This document shows positions 23,727 through 33,492 of a stretch of 64,000 bases of DNA, in pieces (the first letter of the stretch is position 1; every line of letters starts with the position of its first letter). The translations under genes were made by a program, and so were the position numbers. The notes beneath the pieces were generated by a model, which did not search any database, was not told the DNA's origin, and saw only the letters and a program-made list of their open reading frames with translations. The DNA is from Paracoccaceae bacterium. Its GTDB lineage: Bacteria > Pseudomonadota > Alphaproteobacteria > Rhodobacterales > Rhodobacteraceae. The DNA is taken from the NCBI GenBank assembly GCA_020622085.1, contig JAHRYM010000002.1:873604-937603 (forward strand), in the 5' to 3' direction.

Positions 23727-25643
23727 ATGACCGACCGTCCCGCCACCCCGATCCTGGACCGCGTGCACCTGCCCTCTGACATGAAGGGGCTGACGGACCG
23801 CGAATTGCGCCAGCTGGCGGATGAATTGCGGGCCGAAACCATCAGCGCGGTGTCCGTCACCGGCGGGCATCTGGGCGCGGGCCTGGGCGTCGTTGAGCTG
23901 ACGGTGGCGCTTCATGCCGTTTTCGACGCGCCGCGCGACAAGATCATCTGGGATGTCGGCCACCAGAGCTATCCGCACAAGATCCTGACCGGGCGGCGCG
24001 ACCGCATCCGCACCCTGCGGATGAAGGACGGGCTGTCTGGCTTCACCAAGCGGTCGGAAAGCGCCTATGACCCGTTCGGGGCCGCGCATAGTTCAACCTC
24101 GATCTCGGCGGCGCTGGGCTTTGCGGTGGCGCGGGATCTGGGCGTGAACACCGGCGATGCGGTGGCGGTGATCGGCGATGGATCCATGAGCGCCGGCATG
24201 GCCTTCGAGGCGCTGAACAACGCAGGCCACCTGAAGAAACGGCTGTTCGTGATCCTGAACGACAACGACATGTCGATCGCGCCGCCGGTGGGGGCGCTGT
24301 CGGCCTATCTCAGCCGCCTTTACGCCGGTGCGCCCTTCCAGGACCTGAGGGAGGCCGCCAAGGGCGCGGTCAGCCTGCTGCCGGGGCCGCTGCAGGAAGG
24401 CGCGCGGCGGGCGAAGGAAATGATCAAGGGCCTGACCATCGGCGGCACGCTTTTCGAGGAACTGGGCTTCGATTACGTCGGCCCCATTGATGGCCACGAT
24501 CTGGACCAGCTTCTGCCGGTGCTGCGGATGGCCCGGTCAAGGGCGCGGGGGCCGGTGCTGATCCACGCCATCACCAAGAAGGGCAAGGGCTACCCGCCGG
24601 CCGAGCGCGCCGCCGACAAGGGCCATGCGACGGCCAAGTTCGACGTGGTGACGGGGGTGCAGAAGAAGGCACCGTCGAACGCCCCAAGCTACACCAAGGT
24701 CTTTGCCGAAAGCCTGATCTCCGAGGCCGGGCGTGACGACAGGATCGTGGCGATCACGGCGGCGATGCCGGACGGCACGGGCCTGAACCTTTTTGCCGAG
24801 CGATTCCCGAAACGCTGCTTCGATGTGGGCATCGCCGAACAGCACGCCGTGACCTTTGCGGCGGGGCTGGCGGCGGCGGGGCTGAAGCCCTTCTGCGCGC
24901 TTTATTCGACGTTCTTGCAGCGCGGTTACGATCAGGTGGTGCATGACGTGGCGATCCAGCGCCTGCCGGTGCGCTTCGCAATTGATCGCGCCGGGCTGGT
25001 GGGTGCTGATGGCGCGACCCATGCAGGGGCCTTCGACATCGCCTTCCTGGCCAACCTGCCCGACATGGTTCTGATGGCCGCCGCCGACGAGGCCGAACTG
25101 GTGCATATGGTCGCGACCGCCGCCGCCATCGACGACCGCCCCTCGGCCTTCCGCTTCCCGCGCGGCGAAGGGGTCGGGGTCGAGATGCCGGAACGCGGAA
25201 CGCCGTTGGAAATCGGCCGTGGGCGCATCGTCGCCGAAGGTGGGCGCGTGGCGATCCTGTCCTTCGGCACGCGTCTGGCCGAAGTGCTGAAGGCCCGCGA
25301 ATCGCTGGCCGCGCGCGGTCTTGCGCCCACCGTCGCCGACGCCCGCTTTGCCAAGCCGCTGGACCGCGACCTGATCCTGCAACTGGCCCGCGAACACGAG
25401 GCGCTGATCACGGTCGAGGAAGGCGCCATCGGCGGCTTCGGCAGCCACGTCGCGCAGCTTCTGGCCGACGAAGGGATCTTCGACCGGGGTTTCAAGTTCC
25501 GCTCGATGGTCCTGCCCGACACCTTCATCGACCAGGCCAGCCCCGAGGACATGTATGCCACCGCCGGCATGAACGCCCCGCAGATCGAGGCGAAAGTGCT
25601 TGAGGTGCTGGGCGTTGCGCTGGTGGCGGGGAAGCGGGCCTGA
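23727..25643 (+). CDS. dxs: 1-deoxy-D-xylulose-5-phosphate synthase
   Basis: This 638-residue thiamine diphosphate enzyme makes DXP from pyruvate and glyceraldehyde 3-phosphate, the first committed step of the MEP pathway. The N-terminal TPP domain shows [18 protein letters not shown] and the [13 protein letters not shown] region with its catalytic His. The pyrimidine-binding domain has [20 protein letters not shown], and the C-terminal transketolase domain has [19 protein letters not shown] 23727 follows GGAGGG. It is the end of the hdaH-xseB-ispA-dxs run; its TPP cofactor links to the thiamine uptake operon in this window. Confidence 0.95.
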   Translation: MTDRPATPILDRVHLPSDMKGLTDRELRQLADELRAETISAVSVTGGHLGAGLGVVELTVALHAVFDAPRDKIIWDVGHQSYPHKILTGRRDRIRTLRMKDGLSGFTKRSESAYDPFGAAHSSTSISAALGFAVARDLGVNTGDAVAVIGDGSMSAGMAFEALNNAGHLKKRLFVILNDNDMSIAPPVGALSAYLSRLYAGAPFQDLREAAKGAVSLLPGPLQEGARRAKEMIKGLTIGGTLFEELGFDYVGPIDGHDLDQLLPVLRMARSRARGPVLIHAITKKGKGYPPAERAADKGHATAKFDVVTGVQKKAPSNAPSYTKVFAESLISEAGRDDRIVAITAAMPDGTGLNLFAERFPKRCFDVGIAEQHAVTFAAGLAAAGLKPFCALYSTFLQRGYDQVVHDVAIQRLPVRFAIDRAGLVGADGATHAGAFDIAFLANLPDMVLMAAADEAELVHMVATAAAIDDRPSAFRFPRGEGVGVEMPERGTPLEIGRGRIVAEGGRVAILSFGTRLAEVLKARESLAARGLAPTVADARFAKPLDRDLILQLAREHEALITVEEGAIGGFGSHVAQLLADEGIFDRGFKFRSMVLPDTFIDQASPEDMYATAGMNAPQIEAKVLEVLGVALVAGKRA

Positions 25644-25655
25644 GCCCGCCGCCCG

Positions 25656-26357
25656 CTAGAACGCGTTGACGATCAGGAAGATCGCCGACTTGACCAGCGC
25701 ATAGGCCAGCCCGCCGACCCAGAAGAAGGCGGCGATCGACAACAGCACGCCGCCGATGATCCAGATGCCGTCGCGTTCCAGCACTCCCAGCGCGATGATG
25801 CTGAGCGACAGCGCCGGCAGCAGGTTTCCCAGCGGGATCGGCAGGATCAGCACCAGCGACAGAGCAAGGCAAAGTGCACCGAGAAACCGTTCGGCCATGG
25901 GTGACGTCAGCATCATCAGGCGGGCGCGCAGGAGGCGTTCCGCCCGTTCAAGAAACGGGTTTGCCCGGCCGACCAGCGCACGGAAGCTTTCGCGCGAAAT
26001 CGCCCGGCGGTCGATGAACGGCGGCAACCAGGGTGATCTGGCCAGCATCATCTGCGCGGACAGATAGATCAGCGGCAATCCCAGCACCCCGGCAAGGCCA
26101 GGCGGCGATGGCAGGATGTTCGGAAAGGCAAAGATCAGAAACAGGGCGCCGAAGGCCCGGCCATCCATGCCCCGCAAGAGATCCCCGACCGAAATCGTCC
26201 CGGCACCCTCGGCCTGCGACAGGGCGGACAGGATTTCCGACAGCCGCTTCCGCCGGGGCGCGGGCTTGCGATTGTGCAGCCGCCGGCGCCGGCGCCGCTG
26301 ATCGGTCAGGGAGTCGTCTGGCTCTGGCGCTTCGGCGTCAGGCGGAAGGTCTTGCAT
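25656..26357 (-). CDS. exoD: Exopolysaccharide synthesis protein ExoD
   Basis: This 233-residue membrane protein matches the ExoD family, named from Sinorhizobium mutants affected in exopolysaccharide production; its biochemical role is unknown. The N-terminal 40 residues are highly basic (RRRRRRLHNRK). The family start RLSEILSALSQAEGAGTISV follows, then about four or five membrane segments including LFLIFAFPNILPSPPGLAG and ALCLALSLVLILPIPLGNLL. It is convergent with dxs (12 bases apart). Confidence 0.88.
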   Translation of the reverse strand: MQDLPPDAEAPEPDDSLTDQRRRRRRLHNRKPAPRRKRLSEILSALSQAEGAGTISVGDLLRGMDGRAFGALFLIFAFPNILPSPPGLAGVLGLPLIYLSAQMMLARSPWLPPFIDRRAISRESFRALVGRANPFLERAERLLRARLMMLTSPMAERFLGALCLALSLVLILPIPLGNLLPALSLSIIALGVLERDGIWIIGGVLLSIAAFFWVGGLAYALVKSAIFLIVNAF

Positions 26358-26410
26358 CCTGTATCGTCCGTAATGAAATCCGCAAACCCCCGGCGACGCC
26401 GCCCCGCCAG

Positions 26411-26917
26411 TCAGGCCGCGGTTCGCGGCAGGCGCCAGTTCGGGCGCGGGAAATGGCAGGTGTAGCCGTTGGGAAACCTCTCAAGGTAATCCTGGTGCTC
26501 GGGTTCGGCCTCCCAGAAATCGCCTGCGGGCTTCACCTCGGTCACGACCTTGCCGGGCCAGATCCCCGATGCATCGACATCCGCAATGGTCCGCTCGGCC
26601 TCGGCCTTCTGTTCGGGGGTCAGGGTGTAGATGCCCGAGCGGTAGCCCAGCCCCAGATCGTTTCCCTGCCGGTTCAGCGTGGAGGGATCATGGATCTGGA
26701 AGAAGAACTCCAGCAACTGCCGGTAGGACAGCCGTGCCGGATCGAAAACCACCTCGATGCCTTCGGCGTGGGTGCCATGGTTGCGATAGGTGGCATGGGC
26801 CACATCACCACCCGTATATCCCACGCGGGTCCGCAAGACCCCCGGCATCCGCCGGATCAGATCCTGCATGCCCCAGAAGCAGCCCCCTGCCAGGATTGCG
26901 CGTTCCTCGGCCATCAT
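26411..26917 (-). CDS. msrA: Peptide methionine (S)-S-oxide reductase MsrA
   Basis: This 168-residue enzyme reduces methionine-S-sulfoxide in proteins. The catalytic motif GGCFWG is at residues 11-16, followed by the family stretch [19 protein letters not shown] and [17 protein letters not shown]. The C-terminus ([12 protein letters not shown]) has a single additional Cys as possible resolving residue. ATG 26917 overlaps the msrB stop as ATGA, so the two are coupled and cover both sulfoxide stereoisomers. Confidence 0.93.
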   Translation of the reverse strand: MMAEERAILAGGCFWGMQDLIRRMPGVLRTRVGYTGGDVAHATYRNHGTHAEGIEVVFDPARLSYRQLLEFFFQIHDPSTLNRQGNDLGLGYRSGIYTLTPEQKAEAERTIADVDASGIWPGKVVTEVKPAGDFWEAEPEHQDYLERFPNGYTCHFPRPNWRLPRTAA

Positions 26918-27390
26918 TCGTCCCCTCCGCGGATCCGGTCCGCGAATTCGCCATAACCTTCCGCCTCAAGCCGGTCGAGCGGAATGAACCTGAGCGAGGC
27001 CGAATTGATGCAGTAACGCAAGCCGCCCCGGTCCTCGGGCCCGTCCTCGAAGACATGGCCCAGGTGACTTTCGCCAAACTGCGACCGGACCTCGGTGCGG
27101 ATCATGCCGTGGCTGACGTCCCGGCGCTCGATGACATGCTCATCGACGACGGGCCGGGTGAAGCTTGGCCAGCCGCAGCCGCTGTCGAACTTGTCGGCTG
27201 ACGAAAACAGCGGCTCGCCGGACACCACATCGACATAAAGGCCCGGCGCCTTGTGGTTCCAGAATTCGCCGGTAAAGGGCCGCTCGGTCCCGTCGGTCTG
27301 GGTAACGCGATATTGCTCGGGCGTCAGGTGGCCCACCGCTTCGGCGGTCTTGAGCCAGGTCTTGGCGGGGTTATCGACGTCGGATGTCAT
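26914..27390 (-). CDS. msrB: Peptide methionine (R)-S-oxide reductase MsrB (zinc-free type)
   Basis: This 158-residue enzyme reduces methionine-R-sulfoxide in proteins. The catalytic Cys lies in [13 protein letters not shown] and the probable resolving Cys in [10 protein letters not shown]. The two CxxC pairs that bind structural zinc in many MsrB enzymes are absent: [11 protein letters not shown] and [12 protein letters not shown] stand in their place. ATG 27390 follows AGGAG on the minus strand; a longer start at 27429 lacks homology. It is first in the msrB-msrA operon. Confidence 0.92.
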   Translation of the reverse strand: MTSDVDNPAKTWLKTAEAVGHLTPEQYRVTQTDGTERPFTGEFWNHKAPGLYVDVVSGEPLFSSADKFDSGCGWPSFTRPVVDEHVIERRDVSHGMIRTEVRSQFGESHLGHVFEDGPEDRGGLRYCINSASLRFIPLDRLEAEGYGEFADRIRGGDE

Positions 27391-27476
27391 CGCGGCTCCT
27401 GCGGGTTTCGTGGGGCGATGATAACGCAATCATCGCGCCCGCTCTATGTGGGGATGCGGGCGCGACAGGGGAAGGG

Positions 27477-28463
27477 TCAGTTTTCCGCGATTCCGGCCGT
27501 TGCCTGCCCCCGCGTCTTCCAAAGCGACAAGCCAACGCCCGCGCCGAGGATCGCGAAGGTGACGCCCAGCGACAGTGCCGGCGGGAATTTCCCGATGCCC
27601 AGCAGGTCGGCGGCGAAGACCTTGCCGCCGATGAACACCAGAAGCACCGCCAGCGCCTGCTTCAGATAGGCAAAGCGGTGCAGGATCGCCGCCAGCGCGA
27701 AATACAGCGCCCGAAGGCCGAGAATGGCGAAGATGTTCGACGTGTAGACGATGAAGGGATCGGTGGTAATCGCGAAGACCGCCGGGATCGAATCGACGGC
27801 AAAGACCACATCCGCCAGTTCGACCATGATCAGCGCCAGAAACAGCGGCGTCATGATCCACGAGGCTTTCCCCGAAACATTTGCCACCCGAACGAAGAAG
27901 GCGCTGCCTTCCAGCCGCTCGGCCACGCGGAAATGCCTGCGGATGAAGCGCAGCGCCGGGTTGGTGGACAGGTCATGTTCCTTCTCTGTGGTGAACAGCA
28001 TCTTCACGCCCGTCAGGATCAGGAAGGCGGCAAAGCCATAAAGCACCCAGGCGTAGCTCGACACGATCGCCGTGCCGAAGCCGATCATCAGCGCGCGCAG
28101 CACGATCACGCCAAGGATGCCCCAGAACAGCACCCGGTGCTGATAGGCGCGCGGGATCGAGAAGAAGGAAAAGATCAGCGCGATGACAAAGATGTTGTCC
28201 AGCGCCAGGCTCTTTTCCACCACGAAGGCGGTCCAGTATTCAGCGGCGGGGCCGGTGCCCGCCTGCCACCAGACGAAGCCGCCGAACGCCAGCCCCAGCG
28301 CGATGTAAAGCGACGACAGCCGCAAGCTTTCGCGCACGCCGATTTCCCGGTTGTCCTTGTTCAGGATGCCCAGGTCGAAGGCCAAGAGCGCGACCACGAT
28401 CGACAGAAATGTTGCCCACATCCAGAGGGGCGTGCCCAGGAAAGGCATCAGCAGGAGTTCCAT
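27477..28463 (-). CDS. TerC family integral membrane protein (Alx/YgjT-like)
   Basis: This 328-residue protein with about nine membrane segments belongs to TerC/Alx, linked to metal (often manganese) export or tellurium resistance. Signature acidic membrane motifs are AFVVEKSLALDNIFVIALIF and VELADVVFAVDSIPAVFAI, the latter near residues 215-233. The cytosolic loop around TTEKEHDLSTNP is typical of the Alx subgroup. I looked for a yybP-ykoY manganese riboswitch in the gap upstream (28464-28695) and saw no clear match; that gap holds no gene. Confidence 0.87.
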   Translation of the reverse strand: MELLLMPFLGTPLWMWATFLSIVVALLAFDLGILNKDNREIGVRESLRLSSLYIALGLAFGGFVWWQAGTGPAAEYWTAFVVEKSLALDNIFVIALIFSFFSIPRAYQHRVLFWGILGVIVLRALMIGFGTAIVSSYAWVLYGFAAFLILTGVKMLFTTEKEHDLSTNPALRFIRRHFRVAERLEGSAFFVRVANVSGKASWIMTPLFLALIMVELADVVFAVDSIPAVFAITTDPFIVYTSNIFAILGLRALYFALAAILHRFAYLKQALAVLLVFIGGKVFAADLLGIGKFPPALSLGVTFAILGAGVGLSLWKTRGQATAGIAEN

Positions 28464-28695
28464 TCACAAACCTCGTTTACATCTTGGGTCTGTGCGGATG
28501 GGGGCAGATGTTGCTTGAACGCCGGGCCTGACCATCGAACACAGTCGATGCAGTCCGACATCACGGCGAATGCCGTCAGAGGGGCCCGGTCTGCCCGTTC
28601 AAGATGGTGCGCCCTTGGGCGCAGTCAAGGCCGCGGCCACGGCAATTCGCCCTCCGCCCTTGCCAGCAGCGGGCGCAGGCAGCAAAGTCCCGCGC

Positions 28696-29529
28696 ATGAG
28701 CGCCACCGTCTTTTTCATCGTCATCTCGACCGCCGCCTTCCATGCCGGCTGGAACGCGATCGTGAAGGGATCGGGCGACAAGACCGCCTCGGCTGTGGCC
28801 ATCTGCATCGCCGCATCGCTGATGGCGGCGGTCACGCTGCCCATGGTTGCCCAGCCGGCGCGCCAGAGCTGGCCGTTCATCGCCGGATCGGTCTGCCTTC
28901 AGACCGTCTATTACATGCTGGTCGCCGCCGCCTATAGCCGTGTGGACATGAGCCAGGCCTACCCCATCATGCGTGGCGGGGCGCCCCTGATCGTCGCCGT
29001 CCTGGCGGGTCTCCTGTTTGGCGAGGTGCTGCCGCCAATTGCGTGGTTTGGTGTCCTGCTCATCTCTGGCGGTATCGCCGGGATTGCCGCCCTTGGCCGC
29101 AGCGGGTCGGGGGCGGGGTTGGCCTTTGCGCTGACCAATGCGCTGGTGATCGCAACCTATACGCTTTGCGACGGCTTCGGCGTTCGCCAGTCGTCGGCGC
29201 CGGTTGGCTATACCTTGTGGATCTTCCTGCTGACCGCGCCCCCGGTCCTTGTCTGGGCGTTCTCGCGACGCGGCCCGGCGCTTGTGGGGCAACTGGCCGC
29301 GCAATGGCGCGTCGGCCTGATCGGCGGGGTCGGCACCATGGTTTCCTATGGCGCGGCACTCTGGGCCATGACCCATGCGCCCGTCGCCATGGTGGCGGCG
29401 CTGCGGGAAACCTCGATCCTCTTTGCCACCGCGATCTCGGCCTTTGTCCTTGGCGAAAAGGTCGGGCTCGGTCGGACCGCGGCTGTCGCGGTCGTCGCGG
29501 GAGGTGCGGCGCTTCTGCGGCTGGCGTGA
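28696..29529 (+). CDS. DMT/EamA family transporter
   Basis: This 277-residue inner-membrane protein has about ten membrane helices in two EamA repeats, the layout of drug/metabolite transporters. The first repeat includes FHAGWNAIVKGSGDKTASAV and AAYSRVDMSQAYPIMRGGAP; the second ends FATAISAFVLGEKVGLGRTA. The substrate is unknown; relatives export amino acids or small metabolites. ATG 28696 (MSATVFFIVIST) fits the first helix although no strong ribosome site is visible; the upstream extension to 28570 is not homologous. A hairpin terminator follows. Confidence 0.82.
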   Translation: MSATVFFIVISTAAFHAGWNAIVKGSGDKTASAVAICIAASLMAAVTLPMVAQPARQSWPFIAGSVCLQTVYYMLVAAAYSRVDMSQAYPIMRGGAPLIVAVLAGLLFGEVLPPIAWFGVLLISGGIAGIAALGRSGSGAGLAFALTNALVIATYTLCDGFGVRQSSAPVGYTLWIFLLTAPPVLVWAFSRRGPALVGQLAAQWRVGLIGGVGTMVSYGAALWAMTHAPVAMVAALRETSILFATAISAFVLGEKVGLGRTAAVAVVAGGAALLRLA

Positions 29530-29537
29530 AAGGGGCT

Positions 29538-29563
29538 CGACGCGTCTTCCCGCACTGGCGTCG
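29538..29563 (+). terminator. Rho-independent terminator after the DMT gene
   Basis: CGACGC (29538-29543) pairs with GCGTCG (29558-29563), followed by GGCTTTTCTTCTTT. The T-rich tail starts a few bases after the stem. It lies 8 bases after the transporter stop. Confidence 0.55.
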
Positions 29564-29626
29564 GGCTTTTCTTCTTTGCAGAAATACTCATCTGCCAGCG
29601 CCACCCCCCGTGACGCTGGCCCCGAT

Positions 29627-30493
29627 TCACCGCGAACCTTCGTTCAGAAGGGCCGCGAGGCCCTCCCTGTAGGTCGGGAAGCGCAACTCCACACCCAGTT
29701 CCAGCCGCATCCGGTCGTTTCGCACGCGTTTCGATTCGGCATAGAAGCTGCGCGCCATGGGCGACAGCACCGCCTGGTCAAACGGCACGGCGGGCGGTTC
29801 CGGCAGGCCAAGCAGCCGGGCCGCATGCGACAGCACCTCCTCGGGGGGCGCCGGGTCGTTGTCGCAGACGTTGTAGATGCGCCCCGGATCGGGCCGCGCC
29901 ATCGAAGCGGCAAGCACCCGGGCGATGTCATCGACATGGATCCGGCTGAACACCTGCCCCGGCTTGACGATCCGCCGCGCGCTGCCGTCGCGGACCTTCT
30001 CGAACGGCCCGCGGCCCGGCCCGTAGATCCCTGCCAGCCGGAAGATGTGGAGCGGCAGGCCGGCGCGGGCGGCCAGATCCTGCCAGCCGCATTCCGCCGC
30101 AACCCGCTCCCTTCCCCGCTCTGTCGCCGGTGCAAGCGGCGTGTCCTCATCGACCCAGCCGCCCGCGTGGTCGCCATAGACGGCGGTCGTCGACAAGTAT
30201 CCCACCCATTGCAGATGCGGCGCCGCCCCGGCGATCCGGTCAGCCATCCGTTCCAGAACAGGATCCCCGCCCCGCGGCGCGATGGAACACAAAAGATGCG
30301 TTGCATCCTCCAGATCGGGCCCCAGATCCGCACCTGGCCAAAGCCGCGCCTCGACCCCCGAACGGGTGATCGCCTCGGCGCCGTCAGGGCTGCGCGACGT
30401 GCCGATGATCCGCCAGCCTTGCGGCTTGAGGATCCGGGCAAGGCCCTGGGCGCTATAGCCGTGGCCAAGGGAAAGAAGCGTCGGGTTCGTCAT
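29627..30493 (-). CDS. NAD-dependent epimerase/dehydratase-like SDR protein
   Basis: This 288-residue protein has an extended-SDR fold related to YeeZ-type proteins. The nucleotide-binding region reads LLSLGHGYSAQGLARILKPQ, a GxGxxG-like variant. YLSTTAVYGDHAGGWVDED, near 117-135, contains the conserved Ser-Thr-Tyr cluster, but the Lys of YxxxK is not obvious. IFRLAGIYGPGRGPFEKVRD and FSRIHVDDIARVL are typical substrate-domain segments. The substrate is unknown. ATG 30493 (MTNPTLLSLG) is chosen over an upstream start at 30529. Confidence 0.82.
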   Translation of the reverse strand: MTNPTLLSLGHGYSAQGLARILKPQGWRIIGTSRSPDGAEAITRSGVEARLWPGADLGPDLEDATHLLCSIAPRGGDPVLERMADRIAGAAPHLQWVGYLSTTAVYGDHAGGWVDEDTPLAPATERGRERVAAECGWQDLAARAGLPLHIFRLAGIYGPGRGPFEKVRDGSARRIVKPGQVFSRIHVDDIARVLAASMARPDPGRIYNVCDNDPAPPEEVLSHAARLLGLPEPPAVPFDQAVLSPMARSFYAESKRVRNDRMRLELGVELRFPTYREGLAALLNEGSR

Positions 30494-30640
30494 GTCGGCC
30501 ACTATTTCCCGGGACGACAGCCTCCGCAAGCGGGCAGGCCGTCGCCGGCGGGGCCGGCTTGCGGGCCTTTCTGCGATCTGGCAGGGTCAGGCAAGAATGT
30601 TCAGCCTGCCCGTGCGGTATGGCTTGCGACAAGGTTTCAG

Positions 30641-32119
30641 ATGCAGATTGACCCCCAGTTCCTGCTGACCCCGCCAGTGGCAGCCCGCGAGAACTTCACC
30701 GATGCCCGTGCCGCCGTGCTTCGGCTCGAGGCGCTTTATGCTCAGGCGCGCGGGTTCCTGCAGACCCAGTTCCGCGAAACGTTGGCGAAGGGTCGGCCGC
30801 AGGCACGTATCCGCGCCTATTACCCCGAAGTGCGCCTGACCACGACAAGCCATGTCCTTGCCGACAGCCGCCTGAGTTTCGGCCATGTCACCGTTCCGGG
30901 AACCTATGCCGCGACGATCACGCGACCGGATCTGTTCCATGACTACCTTGTGCAGCAACTCGACCTGCTTATCCACAATCACGGAGTGGCGGTTCTGGTT
31001 GGCGCCAGCACGACGCCGATGCCCATCCACTTTGCCATGGCCCAGGATGCCGATCTGGCGGTGCCCCAGGAAGGCGTGCTGAACTTCCCGCTGCGCGATG
31101 TCTTCGACGTGCCGGATCTGTCGACGATGGACGATGATATCGTCAACGGCACCGCCGGCCGCAATCCCGACGGGTCGGGGCATCTCGCGCCCTTTACGGC
31201 GCAGCGTGTCGATTATTCGCTGGCGCGCCTGTCGCATTATACCGCCACCCAGCCCGAGCATTTCCAGAATCACGTCCTGTTCACGAACTATCAGTTCTAC
31301 GTCGACGAATTCGAGGCCTATGCCCGCGCAATGCTGCGCGATCCGGCTTCGGGCTATACTTCCTTCGTCGCCCCCGGCAATGCCGAGATCACCACGCCAG
31401 ACGAACCTCTGGCGCATCGGCCACAGATGCCGCAAATGCCGGCCTATCACCTCAAACGCCGTGGCGCGCAGGGAATGACGCTGGTCAATATCGGCGTCGG
31501 GCCATCGAACGCCAAGACGGCGACCGATCATATCGCGGTGCTGCGGTCGCATGCCTGGCTGATGGTTGGGCATTGCGCGGGGCTGAGAAACAGCCAGTCG
31601 CTGGGCGACTATGTGCTTGCCCACGCCTATCTGCGTGAAGACCATGTGCTGGACGCCGATCTGCCGGTCTGGGTGCCGATCCCGGCGCTCGCGGAAATCC
31701 AGATTGCGCTGGAGAGTGCGGTGGCCGAGGTGACGCAGCTCGAGGGTTACGAGCTCAAGCGGATCATGCGCACCGGCACCGTGGCGACGATCGACAACCG
31801 CAACTGGGAATTGCGCGACCAGTCGGGTCCGGTGCAGCGCCTGTCGCAATCACGCGCGATTGCGCTGGACATGGAAAGTGCCACGATCGCCGCCAATGGT
31901 TTCCGGTTCCGGGTGCCTTACGGCGCGCTCCTGTGTGTTTCCGACAAGCCGCTGCATGGCGAACTGAAGCTGCCCGGAATGGCAAGCGGCTTCTATCGCG
32001 GGCAGGTTGCGCGGCATCTGCAGATTGGCCTGCGCGCGATGGAAAAGCTGCGCGACATGCCGCTTGAACGCATCCACAGCAGGAAATTGCGCAGTTTCGA
32101 GGAAACAGCCTTCCTTTGA
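30641..32119 (+). CDS. amn: AMP nucleosidase
   Basis: This 492-residue enzyme hydrolyses AMP to adenine and ribose 5-phosphate and so helps set the adenylate pool. The N-terminal domain (FLLTPPVAARENFTDARAAV) is the AMP nucleosidase-specific part. The C-terminal half is a nucleoside-phosphorylase fold with IGVGPSNAKTATDHIAVLRS, MVGHCAGLRNSQSLGDYVLA and the catalytic acidic region IALDMESATIAANGFRFRVP. Length matches the family. ATG 30641 is supported by the conserved N-terminal start. It stands alone, followed 128 bases later by the HU gene. Confidence 0.93.
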   Translation: MQIDPQFLLTPPVAARENFTDARAAVLRLEALYAQARGFLQTQFRETLAKGRPQARIRAYYPEVRLTTTSHVLADSRLSFGHVTVPGTYAATITRPDLFHDYLVQQLDLLIHNHGVAVLVGASTTPMPIHFAMAQDADLAVPQEGVLNFPLRDVFDVPDLSTMDDDIVNGTAGRNPDGSGHLAPFTAQRVDYSLARLSHYTATQPEHFQNHVLFTNYQFYVDEFEAYARAMLRDPASGYTSFVAPGNAEITTPDEPLAHRPQMPQMPAYHLKRRGAQGMTLVNIGVGPSNAKTATDHIAVLRSHAWLMVGHCAGLRNSQSLGDYVLAHAYLREDHVLDADLPVWVPIPALAEIQIALESAVAEVTQLEGYELKRIMRTGTVATIDNRNWELRDQSGPVQRLSQSRAIALDMESATIAANGFRFRVPYGALLCVSDKPLHGELKLPGMASGFYRGQVARHLQIGLRAMEKLRDMPLERIHSRKLRSFEETAFL

Positions 32120-32247
32120 GGCGTCAAAAAGGACGAATTGGTTGAAAACCCCTTGCTTCGCGCGGAAAAAGCCTGTGTTTAGCGGCCATGCTTTGCATCC
32201 CGACGACTGAACCCGCGCCAGCGGGCACCAAACACAGGAGACAGGAC

Positions 32248-32535
32248 ATGTCCAAACCGCTGACCAAGACCCAGTTCGTTGCCGCGCTTGCCGACAAGAT
32301 GGGAACCGACAAGAAAACCGCCTCGGCCGCGCTTGACGCGCTTGCCGATGTCGTCACCTCCGAAGTCGTCGCCGGTGGCGCGGTGACCCTGCCGGGGATC
32401 GGCAAGGTCGTCTGCCGCGCCCGCCCGGAACGCCAGGTTCGCAACCCGGCCACCAACGAAGTCATCACCAAGCCGGCCGACAAGGTCGTGAAGATCACGG
32501 TGGCCAAGGCGCTGAAAGACAGCGTCAACGGCTGA
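32248..32535 (+). CDS. HU family DNA-binding protein
   Basis: This 95-residue histone-like protein bends and compacts DNA. The N-terminal helices (TKTQFVAALADKMGTDKKTA) and the DNA-intercalating arm with RNPATNEVI (Pro tip) fit HU/IHF. It has HU rather than IHF character, without an alpha/beta partner nearby. CAGGAGACAGGAC places a strong ribosome site before ATG 32248. A hairpin with a T-rich tail follows. Confidence 0.92.
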   Translation: MSKPLTKTQFVAALADKMGTDKKTASAALDALADVVTSEVVAGGAVTLPGIGKVVCRARPERQVRNPATNEVITKPADKVVKITVAKALKDSVNG

Positions 32536-32566
32536 GCGCCATTCGCCCCTTGAAAGCAATCGTATG

Positions 32567-32586
32567 GGGTCGCCTGCGGGCGGCCC
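32567..32586 (+). terminator. Rho-independent terminator after HU
   Basis: GGGTCGCC (32567-32574) pairs with GGCGGCCC (32579-32586), with one T-G pair and a TGCG loop, then TTGTTGT. It lies 31 bases after the HU stop and just ahead of the next transporter gene. Confidence 0.65.
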
Positions 32587-32607
32587 TTGTTGTCTGAGGA
32601 CTGGCAG

Positions 32608-33492
32608 ATGGACTTCCGCGCAATCCTGATGGGGCTCGGCTTTGCGCTGATGTGGTCCTCGGCCTTCACGTCGGGCCGGATCATCGTGCAATACGCGCCG
32701 CCGTTGACGGCACTGGCGATCCGATTCCTGATTTCGGGGATGCTTGGGGTGATCATCGCCCGCATGATGGGCCAGGGCTGGCGCCTGTCGCGCGAGCAAT
32801 GGCAATCCACCGTGATTTTCGGCCTGTGCCAGAATGCGCTGTATCTGGGCCTGATATTTGTCGCCATGCAGTGGGTGGAAGCCTCGGTCGTGTCGATCAT
32901 CGCCTCGACCATGCCGTTGATGGTGGCCTTCTTCGGATGGTTGCTGATGGGGCAGCGGCTGAAACCCATGGCCATCGCGGGACTTGTCGCGGGGGTCATC
33001 GGCGTCTCGCTGATCATGGGTGCGCGGATCACGGGGGGGATCGACCTTGCGGGGCTGGCGCTTTGCCTCTTGGCGACACTGGCATTGACGGTGGCGACCC
33101 TGACGGTGCGCAGCGCCGCAGCCGGTGGCAATGTCCTGATGATCGTGGGATTGCAGATGCTTGTGGGCGCGGTGGCGGTCGGAATTGCTGCCCTGCTGTT
33201 CGAGACATGGACTGTGACATGGTCGCCAAGGCTGATCGCGGCCTTCACCTACACGACGCTGGTGCCCGGCCTGCTCGCCACCTGGGTGTGGTTCCGGCTT
33301 GTGGGCCGGATCGGCGCGGTCAAGGCCGCGTCGTTCCATTTTCTCAACCCGTTCTTCGGTGTCGCCGTCGCCGCTGCCTTGCTGGGCGAACGGCTGGGGT
33401 CGCTGGACCTGATCGGCGTTGCGATCATTGCGATCAGCATCTTCATGGTGCAGATGTCGAAACGGGAACCGGCGCCGCGCGAAGCCAGCTAG
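32608..33492 (+). CDS. DMT/EamA family transporter
   Basis: This 294-residue protein has ten predicted membrane helices in two EamA halves. The start ([20 protein letters not shown]) and [20 protein letters not shown] are characteristic of the RhaT/RarD-like exporters, and the second half contains [20 protein letters not shown] then [20 protein letters not shown]. The substrate is unknown. ATG 32608 has GAGGA 9 bases upstream. It is convergent with aroC and overlaps its end by 4 bases, so no terminator space separates them. Confidence 0.85.
   Translation: MDFRAILMGLGFALMWSSAFTSGRIIVQYAPPLTALAIRFLISGMLGVIIARMMGQGWRLSREQWQSTVIFGLCQNALYLGLIFVAMQWVEASVVSIIASTMPLMVAFFGWLLMGQRLKPMAIAGLVAGVIGVSLIMGARITGGIDLAGLALCLLATLALTVATLTVRSAAAGGNVLMIVGLQMLVGAVAVGIAALLFETWTVTWSPRLIAAFTYTTLVPGLLATWVWFRLVGRIGAVKAASFHFLNPFFGVAVAAALLGERLGSLDLIGVAIIAISIFMVQMSKREPAPREAS

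Noticed and set aside
28464-28695. Possible manganese (yybP-ykoY) riboswitch upstream of the TerC gene
   Set aside because: The conserved core of that RNA could not be found on the minus strand.
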